Part shown: positions 59,681 to 64,000 of the stretch, one piece after another | Layout: each line of letters starts with the position of its first letter | Numbering within the stretch: the stretch's first letter is position 1 | Assembly (NCBI GenBank): GCA_947258795.1 | Contig: CAMYJU010000008.1 | Span: 1-64,000, forward strand | Source: an uncultured Gammaproteobacteria bacterium | GTDB taxonomy: Bacteria; Pseudomonadota; Gammaproteobacteria; DRJJ01 | Direction of reading: 5' to 3' | Length of the DNA: 64,000 nucleotides | Translations under genes and position numbers: made by a program | The notes under the pieces: generated by a model | Database searches by the model: none | What the model was told of the DNA's origin: nothing | Seen by the model: the letters and a program-made list of their open reading frames with translations, nothing else

Positions 59681-60360
59681 GTAACGGATTTAACAAAATC
59701 ATTCGCGATGGCCTGTGGGACAACAATCCGGGCCTGGTACAGTTGCTTGGACTGTGCCCGCTGCTGGCCGTTACCGGTACCCTGATCAATGGACTGGGAC
59801 TGGGTATTGCCACCACCCTGGTCATGGTCGCTTCCAATCTAACCGTTTCATTGATACGCAACCTGGTGCGATCCGAGGTCCGTATCGCAGTCTTCGTACT
59901 GATTATCGCCTCGTTTGTCACCGCGGTCGAACTGGCGATGCAGGCTTACTTCTATGATCTGTACAAGGTACTGGGTATCTTTATTCCGCTGATAGTTACC
60001 AATTGTTCCATCATCGGCAGGGCCGAGGCCTATGCCTCAAAAAACACCCCGCTCAATGCCGCTGTCGACGGCCTGTTCATGGGTCTGGGCTTCACTGGTG
60101 TACTGGTGGTACTGGGGGCCATGCGTGAGCTGGTCGGTATGGGCACTATTCTGGCACAGGCCCATATCATGTTCGGTGAGGCAGCCCGCAATATCACACT
60201 GGAACTCAGTGCTACCCATGAAGGCTTTTTACTGGCCATCCTGCCACCGGGCGCATTCATTGGACTGGGACTGATAATTGCCGCTAAAAACATCATCGAC
60301 CGGCGTATGACAGCAAGGGAAGCCCTGACCACTACCCAGACCGCAACCAGCCAGGCCTGA
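59677..60360 (+). CDS. rnfE: Electron transport complex subunit RnfE (RsxE)
   Basis: Integral membrane subunit, 227 aa, about six helices, related to RnfA. The membrane cysteines for the shared 2Fe-2S site appear in [12 protein letters not shown] near residue 24 and [15 protein letters not shown] near 108. Also seen: [23 protein letters not shown] and GTILAQAH. It ends the Rnf genes proper. nth follows 12 bases later, the usual order. Confidence 0.96.
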   Translation: MSNGFNKIIRDGLWDNNPGLVQLLGLCPLLAVTGTLINGLGLGIATTLVMVASNLTVSLIRNLVRSEVRIAVFVLIIASFVTAVELAMQAYFYDLYKVLGIFIPLIVTNCSIIGRAEAYASKNTPLNAAVDGLFMGLGFTGVLVVLGAMRELVGMGTILAQAHIMFGEAARNITLELSATHEGFLLAILPPGAFIGLGLIIAAKNIIDRRMTAREALTTTQTATSQA

Positions 60361-60372
60361 GGCCAACGATAG

Positions 60373-61005
60373 ATGAATGCCAGTAAAAGGCAGGAGATTT
60401 TCGCACGCCTGCAAGCCGCCAACCCGGAACCGACTACCGAGCTAAATTACAAGAACACCTTCCAGCTGTTAATCGCGGTCATGCTATCTGCCCAGTCTAC
60501 TGACGTTGGTGTGAACAAGGCGACCGAAACCCTGTTTAAAAAAGTCAAAACGCCAGCGGCCTTACTCAAGCTCGGCGAACAGGGGCTGAAACACACTATA
60601 AAAACTATCGGCCTGTATAACACCAAGGCCAAAAACGTGATCAAAACCTGCCATATCCTGGTTGAACAGCACAAGGGCAAGGTTCCGAGCGAGCGCAATG
60701 CACTGGAGGCCCTGCCCGGGGTCGGACGTAAAACCGCCAATGTGATCCTGAATACGGCCTTCGGGCATCCGACCATTGCGGTAGACACCCATATTTTCAG
60801 GATATCCAATCGCATCGGCCTCGCCCCCGGCAAGACCGTCGACCAGGTCGAGAAAAAGCTGCTGAAAGTGGTGCCAAAGGAATATATGCACGATGCCCAT
60901 CACTGGCTGATACTGCACGGACGCTATACCTGTATCGCCCGCAAACCACGCTGCGGATCGTGTATCATCGAAGACCTGTGTGAATACAAGCACAAAACCG
61001 AGTAG
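60373..61005 (+). CDS. nth: Endonuclease III
   Basis: A 210-aa bifunctional DNA glycosylase/AP lyase for oxidised pyrimidines. Seen: the helix-hairpin-helix LPGVGRKTANVILNTAFG (catalytic lysine in GVGRKTAN near residue 120), the catalytic aspartate in AVDTHIFRISNRIG (VDTH near 138), and the 4Fe-4S C-terminal loop CIARKPRCGSCIIEDLC (C-x6-C-x2-C-x5-C). Normal length. It is cotranscribed with rnf, as in E. coli. Confidence 0.98.
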   Translation: MNASKRQEIFARLQAANPEPTTELNYKNTFQLLIAVMLSAQSTDVGVNKATETLFKKVKTPAALLKLGEQGLKHTIKTIGLYNTKAKNVIKTCHILVEQHKGKVPSERNALEALPGVGRKTANVILNTAFGHPTIAVDTHIFRISNRIGLAPGKTVDQVEKKLLKVVPKEYMHDAHHWLILHGRYTCIARKPRCGSCIIEDLCEYKHKTE

Positions 61006-61017
61006 CGTAGAGACCAC

Positions 61018-61440
61018 ATGTACAGCCAGGACCGAAACCAGTTACGTATGCAGTACTACCGGATATGGGAAAAGTACCAGAACGGTCAGGTGCTGGAACC
61101 GCTGGAAAAACTGTTACTCGACATCATGCTGATGCACCCGGAATATCATCAGGTCATCGAGGCCCTGGGCCTGGAACAACAATCCGATGCTGATATCGAA
61201 GAGCAACATAATCCTTTCCTGCATATGGGGCTGCATATTGCATTAATCGAGCAGATCCAGACCAATCGGCCAGATGGTATCGCCTCGGTCTACAGCAAGC
61301 TGTTGAACAGGCATCAGGACGAACACATGGTTCAGCACCTGATGATCGACTGCCTGGCCGAAGCCCTGTGGCAGGGCCAGCATAATCCCGCCGGTCCGGA
61401 TGAAGTGCAATATCTGGAATGCCTTGAAAAACTGAGCTAG
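61018..61440 (+). CDS. DUF1841 family protein
   Basis: A 140-aa soluble protein. The family signature is seen: MYSQDRNQLRMQYYRIWEKYQNGQVLEPLEKLLLDIMLMHPEYHQVIE, then NPFLHMGLHIALIEQIQTNRP and a conserved C-terminal HxxQHxLMDCLAEALW-like segment (HLMIDCLAEALWQGQ). Function unknown. It is linked to nth and rnf in many gammaproteobacteria; gap to nth is 12 bases. Confidence 0.9.
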   Translation: MYSQDRNQLRMQYYRIWEKYQNGQVLEPLEKLLLDIMLMHPEYHQVIEALGLEQQSDADIEEQHNPFLHMGLHIALIEQIQTNRPDGIASVYSKLLNRHQDEHMVQHLMIDCLAEALWQGQHNPAGPDEVQYLECLEKLS

Positions 61441-61449
61441 TGGTCCGTT

Positions 61450-61481
61450 TTTATCCATTATAAAAAATGGGTAAATTTTTT
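61450..61481 (+). terminator. Terminator after the rnf-nth-DUF1841 operon
   Basis: A 10-bp A/T-rich stem (61450-61459 with 61466-61475, one T-G wobble) and a T-run of six at 61476-61481. It lies just after the DUF1841 stop and separates that operon from the hvf cluster. Confidence 0.65.
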
Positions 61482-61616
61482 ATAATTCTGTGAAACTTCA
61501 CACTTAAGACCCTGTCATATTGCATACAGTTTGACCTTCTGTTAGTTTTTTCAAGCTTACGGATAGTACAAACCAGAACTAAACCAAGAACTTTTTATAC
61601 GTATGGAGAGATAACC

Positions 61617-62057
61617 ATGTCTACAACCCTTAAGCAGAAACCCCTGGCTGCAACAGTAGGTGCAGCGTTTGTATCAAGCATGGCCGCAGGTGTACCTGCC
61701 GTGGCCAATGCCGATCAATCCCCTTTCTCCGCTACCAGCATGTCAGAAGGTTACATGGTCGTTGCCGGCATGGAAGGTAAATGTGGCGAAGGCAAGTGCG
61801 GCGGCAAGAAGGCCGAGAAAAAGTCTGAAGGCAAATGCGGCGAAGGCAAGTGCGGCGCCAAGAAGAAAGCCGAAAAGAAAATGGAAGGTAAGTGTGGCGA
61901 AGGTAAATGTGGCGGCGAAAAGGCCGAAGGTAAAGCCATGAAGAAAATGGAAGGTAAGTGTGGCGAAGGCAAATGCGGTGGCGAAAAGGCTGAGGGTAAA
62001 GCCAAAAAGAAAATGGAAGGTAAGTGTGGTGAAGGCAAATGCGGTGGCAAGAAATAA
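61617..62057 (+). CDS. hvfA: HvfA-type RiPP precursor with ten EGKCG motifs
   Basis: A 146-aa exported precursor. The N-terminal signal peptide ends about residue 32 (VANA-DQ), followed by a short linker and a repeat region rich in K, G, E and C. Ten cysteines occur, all in EGKCG pentapeptides arranged as five EGKCGEGKCG pairs: Cys56/61, 74/79, 93/98, 115/120 and 137/142. Related precursors in Haemophilus are modified by HvfB/HvfC at these cysteines to oxazolone and thioamide groups that bind copper. Here the two gaps after blocks 3 and 4 contain EGKA, a near-motif without cysteine. GGAGA precedes the ATG. hvfB follows 12 bases later. Confidence 0.93.
   Translation: MSTTLKQKPLAATVGAAFVSSMAAGVPAVANADQSPFSATSMSEGYMVVAGMEGKCGEGKCGGKKAEKKSEGKCGEGKCGAKKKAEKKMEGKCGEGKCGGEKAEGKAMKKMEGKCGEGKCGGEKAEGKAKKKMEGKCGEGKCGGKK
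61770..62054 (+). repeat. In-gene tandem repeat encoding EGKCG blocks
   Basis: Five copies of a unit beginning with ATG/TCT-GAAGG-AAATG-type DNA (codons for M/S-EGKCGEGKCG), starting at 61770, 61824, 61881, 61947 and 62013. Spacings are 54, 57, 66 and 66 bases; the last two units are nearly identical (66-base period). Copy number may vary by slippage. Confidence 0.85.
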
Positions 62058-62069
62058 TCACTGTATAGC

Positions 62070-62933
62070 ATGAACATGAAAGCATATTCTGTTCATGGTG
62101 CCGGCCTCGGCCTGAGGCGGACCCTGTTGGGTCCGTTGGCCGAGCAGCCACCCACCCAGGTCGGCTTCATGGAAGTCGCACCGGAAAACTGGATGCGCGT
62201 TGGTGGCAGTCTGGGAAAACAATTCCGTGAATTTACCGAACGTTACCCGTTTGTCTGCCATGGCCTGTCCCTGTCTATCGGCAGCCCGGCACCACTGGAC
62301 GTGGATTTTCTGAAGGAATTAAAGGTCTTTCTGAAAACCCATGACATTAAACTTTATTCTGAACACCTCAGTTACTGCAGCGATGAAGGTCATTTATATG
62401 ACCTGATGCCGATCCCGTTTACTGAAGATGCAGTCAGTTATGTCGCTGCACGCATCAGACAGGTACAGGATATCCTCGAACAACGTATCACGATGGAAAA
62501 CGTTTCCTACTATGCCGCCCCCGGCCAGGAGATGTCGGAAACAGATTTTATCAACGCGGTGCTAAAAGAAGCGGACTGCGATCTGCTACTGGATGTTAAC
62601 AATATCTACGTTAACAGCATTAACCATCGCTATGATGCGGAAGAATTCCTGCGCGCCATGCCGGCCGAACGGGTCAGCTATTTCCACATCGCCGGTCATT
62701 ATGATGAAGCGGAAGACCTGCGTGTAGACACCCATGGATCCGATGTAATCGACCCGGTCTGGAACCTGCTGGACGTCGCCTACGATCACTGTGGTGTCGT
62801 GCCGACTCTGCTGGAACGTGATTTCAATATCCCGCCTCTGCAGGAACTGCTTGCTGAAGTGGATACCATCATTCGCTATCAGCAAAAATGGGCCAACACT
62901 AATGTCAGCGATCACCAGCTTGCCCAGGGATAA
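62070..62933 (+). CDS. hvfB: HvfB family MNIO-type (DUF692) RiPP maturase
   Basis: A 287-aa TIM-barrel protein of the DUF692/MNIO (multinuclear non-heme iron oxidase) family. It should convert EGKCG cysteines of the precursor to oxazolone-thioamide groups using iron and oxygen. Likely metal ligands: His64 in [11 protein letters not shown], Glu98/His99 in YSEHLSY, Glu143/Asn144 in MENVSYY, Asp175 and Asn177 in [10 protein letters not shown], His206 and His210 in FHIAGH, Asp220 and His222 in DTHG, and Glu249 in [11 protein letters not shown] start six bases later is possible; there is no strong ribosome site, so translation may be coupled to hvfA. The end overlaps hvfC by 32 bases. Confidence 0.93.
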   Translation: MNMKAYSVHGAGLGLRRTLLGPLAEQPPTQVGFMEVAPENWMRVGGSLGKQFREFTERYPFVCHGLSLSIGSPAPLDVDFLKELKVFLKTHDIKLYSEHLSYCSDEGHLYDLMPIPFTEDAVSYVAARIRQVQDILEQRITMENVSYYAAPGQEMSETDFINAVLKEADCDLLLDVNNIYVNSINHRYDAEEFLRAMPAERVSYFHIAGHYDEAEDLRVDTHGSDVIDPVWNLLDVAYDHCGVVPTLLERDFNIPPLQELLAEVDTIIRYQQKWANTNVSDHQLAQG

Positions 62934-63687
62934 GCAACCCGAATTCATACGCAAGCAGTATGAGTTCGCAGCACATATCCGTGACCCGGAAAATACACCA
63001 CGCCCCGATGATGTCGAGGCCCGGCGCATGGATATATACAACGAACTGTTTTACAACAATGTAGCGTCTTTTATTTCCGATGGCTTTCCTGTCATACGCA
63101 GCCTGTATTCAGACCAAGACTGGCATGCCCTGGTGAGAGATTTTTTTGTAAGCCACCATTGCAAGACACCACTGTTTCTGGAAATCGCGCAGGAATTTCG
63201 TCAATACCTCGAAAGCGAACGCAACAACCCGCAGGATCCACCATTTTTAAAAGAACTGGCGCATTATGAATGGGTCGAAACCGCGGTCGGCATTGCCGAA
63301 GAGGAAATTGACGATAGTCATACCGACATCAACGGGGATTTGCTCGATGGCATCCCGGTACTGTCACCCCTGGCAATGCCACTGCAATACCAGTTTGACG
63401 TTCAGCATATCAAGCCTGAATATCAACCTGACACAACACCCGAACAACCCACCTGCATCATAGTGTATCGCAACCGCGCAGACGAAGTCGGCTTCATGGA
63501 GATCAACCCGGTAAGCCTGCGCCTGGTACAACTGATTGCGACACAGCCGGATCAGACAGGCCGGCAACATCTACAATTAATTGCCAAAGAACTGAACCAC
63601 CCCAAACCGGAAGTTGTCATAACTGGTGGAACAGAGACCCTGGAAACCTTACGCAGTAAAGAGATTATCCTGGGTTCCAGAAGATAA
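62902..63687 (+). CDS. hvfC: HvfC family (DUF2063) RiPP maturation partner
   Basis: A 261-aa protein, start ATG 62902 ([14 protein letters not shown]), inside the end of hvfB; longer frames beginning further upstream lie entirely within hvfB and are not coding. The DUF2063 N-terminal domain is seen as [61 protein letters not shown] (about residues 18-78). The C-terminal half holds [18 protein letters not shown]. In the family the partner binds precursor leader or substrate for the MNIO enzyme. Overlap predicts translational coupling. The four genes are one transcript. Confidence 0.92.
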   Translation: MSAITSLPRDKQPEFIRKQYEFAAHIRDPENTPRPDDVEARRMDIYNELFYNNVASFISDGFPVIRSLYSDQDWHALVRDFFVSHHCKTPLFLEIAQEFRQYLESERNNPQDPPFLKELAHYEWVETAVGIAEEEIDDSHTDINGDLLDGIPVLSPLAMPLQYQFDVQHIKPEYQPDTTPEQPTCIIVYRNRADEVGFMEINPVSLRLVQLIATQPDQTGRQHLQLIAKELNHPKPEVVITGGTETLETLRSKEIILGSRR

Positions 63688-63742
63688 GCCCGGCCGTCAC
63701 TTGACGGCAATGGCATAAAATAAACCTTACGAGGATGGAGAG

Positions 63743-64000
63743 ATGTTGACAAAGCTGCAACAGCTGCTGGATAGCACCCGTGCAATCGATTTCCTGGCGC
63801 CGCTGGCATTGCGTCTGTACCTGGCACCGATCTTCTGGATGGCCGGCATGAGCAAGGCCACCAGTTTTTCCGACACCGCGGCCTGGTTCGGCAACCCGGA
63901 ATGGGGACTGGGCCTGCCGTTCCCGACCCTGATGACTGCACTGGCAACAGGCACCGAACTGGGTGGCGCGATACTGCTGCTGTTCGGGCTTGGCGTACGC
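63743..64000 (+). CDS. hvfX: HvfX-like DoxX family membrane protein, cut by window end
   Basis: The first 86 codons of a DoxX-family membrane protein; the rest lies beyond the window. GGAGAG lies ahead of the ATG. Membrane helices at about residues 19-38 (PLALRLYLAPIFWMAGMSK) and 62-83 (LMTALATGTELGGAILLLFGLG). DoxX-family members are regular partners of DUF692/DUF2063 RiPP operons (bufferin and Hvf types). A sulfur or redox role has been proposed for DoxX; here it is inferred to assist copper-peptide maturation or export. Confidence 0.85.
   Translation, partial: MLTKLQQLLDSTRAIDFLAPLALRLYLAPIFWMAGMSKATSFSDTAAWFGNPEWGLGLPFPTLMTALATGTELGGAILLLFGLGVR

Noticed and set aside
61770-62054. CRISPR-like array
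   Set aside because: The repeats are in frame, code for EGKCG blocks and have no unique spacers.
61751-62077. Minus-strand repeat ORF rich in H, P, S and L
   Set aside because: It is the antisense shadow of the EGKCG repeats; it has no ribosome site or family.
62791-62901. Longer start for hvfC
   Set aside because: The extra codons lie wholly inside hvfB and read as an out-of-frame shadow; the DUF2063 domain starts just after ATG 62902.

Overview
The window is an ordinary chromosome segment of a free-living gammaproteobacterium with moderate GC content. The evidence is gene order. tig-clpP-clpX-lon-hupB-ppiD, purM-purN back to back with DUF2066-CDP-alcohol transferase-hda, metG divergent from apbC/mrp, and rnfABCDGE-nth all keep the arrangement typical of this class. 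Two lipoproteins with a domain resembling the SoxXA-binding (SoxK) family, a cobalamin-controlled btuB, class I fumarase, an Rnf complex and an FNR-type box suggest a facultative anaerobe, perhaps a sulfur oxidiser of the Chromatiales/Thiotrichales type. The lineage is inference. No insertion sequence, prophage, CRISPR array or rRNA was seen.

Layout. 1-5.9 kb: the end of a PRPP-synthetase-like gene, an intergenic gap with a perfect FNR-type box, a polyprenyl glycosylphosphotransferase, a DAACS symporter and ppiD. 6.2-13.3 kb (all minus): protein quality control (tig, clpP, clpX, lon with a sigma-32-type promoter, hupB) with tRNA-Val and tRNA-Asp behind hupB. 13.4-14.0 kb: a five-tRNA cluster (Pro, Arg, His, Lys, Leu in transcription order) ahead of tig. 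14-20.3 kb: folD, a secreted unknown, cysS, gltX, a membrane-anchored cyclophilin and lpxH. 20.4-23.7 kb: a tiny exported peptide, then an acylphosphatase/adaptor/TolC/thioredoxin-fold operon without a pump. 23.9-28 kb: fumarase, a YugP-type protease, an SDR protein and an EEP nuclease. 28-32.5 kb: cobalamin riboswitch, btuB, a deoxyinosine-type glycosylase, btuF-like protein and YcgN. 32.4-35.2 kb: YihY and three small lipoproteins. 35.3-43.6 kb: ArsC-like, WrbA-like, DUF2069, hda, CDP-alcohol transferase, DUF2066, purM, purN, DUF3108, dcd, apbC. 43.8-54.8 kb: metG and a five-gene signalling block (kinase, PhnD-like binding protein, REC-EAL, 1461-aa hybrid kinase, MetOD1-like protein). 55.1-61.4 kb: rnfABCDGE-nth-DUF1841 with a broken rnfC.

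The most interesting locus is 61.6-64 kb: an HvfABCX (bufferin-like) RiPP cluster. It has an exported precursor with ten EGKCG motifs, a DUF692/MNIO multinuclear-iron maturase, a DUF2063 partner and a DoxX-family membrane protein cut by the window end. By family knowledge this makes a copper-binding peptide carrying oxazolone/thioamide groups at modified cysteines. The precursor here is an expanded, repeat-built version with two additional EGKA near-motifs lacking the cysteine.

Other points of note are the rnfC lesion, which looks like a deletion between short direct repeats; the duplicated SoxK-like domain; an FNR box between two convergent genes; a perfect 16-bp palindrome ahead of rnfA; and tRNAs placed directly behind hupB and ahead of tig.
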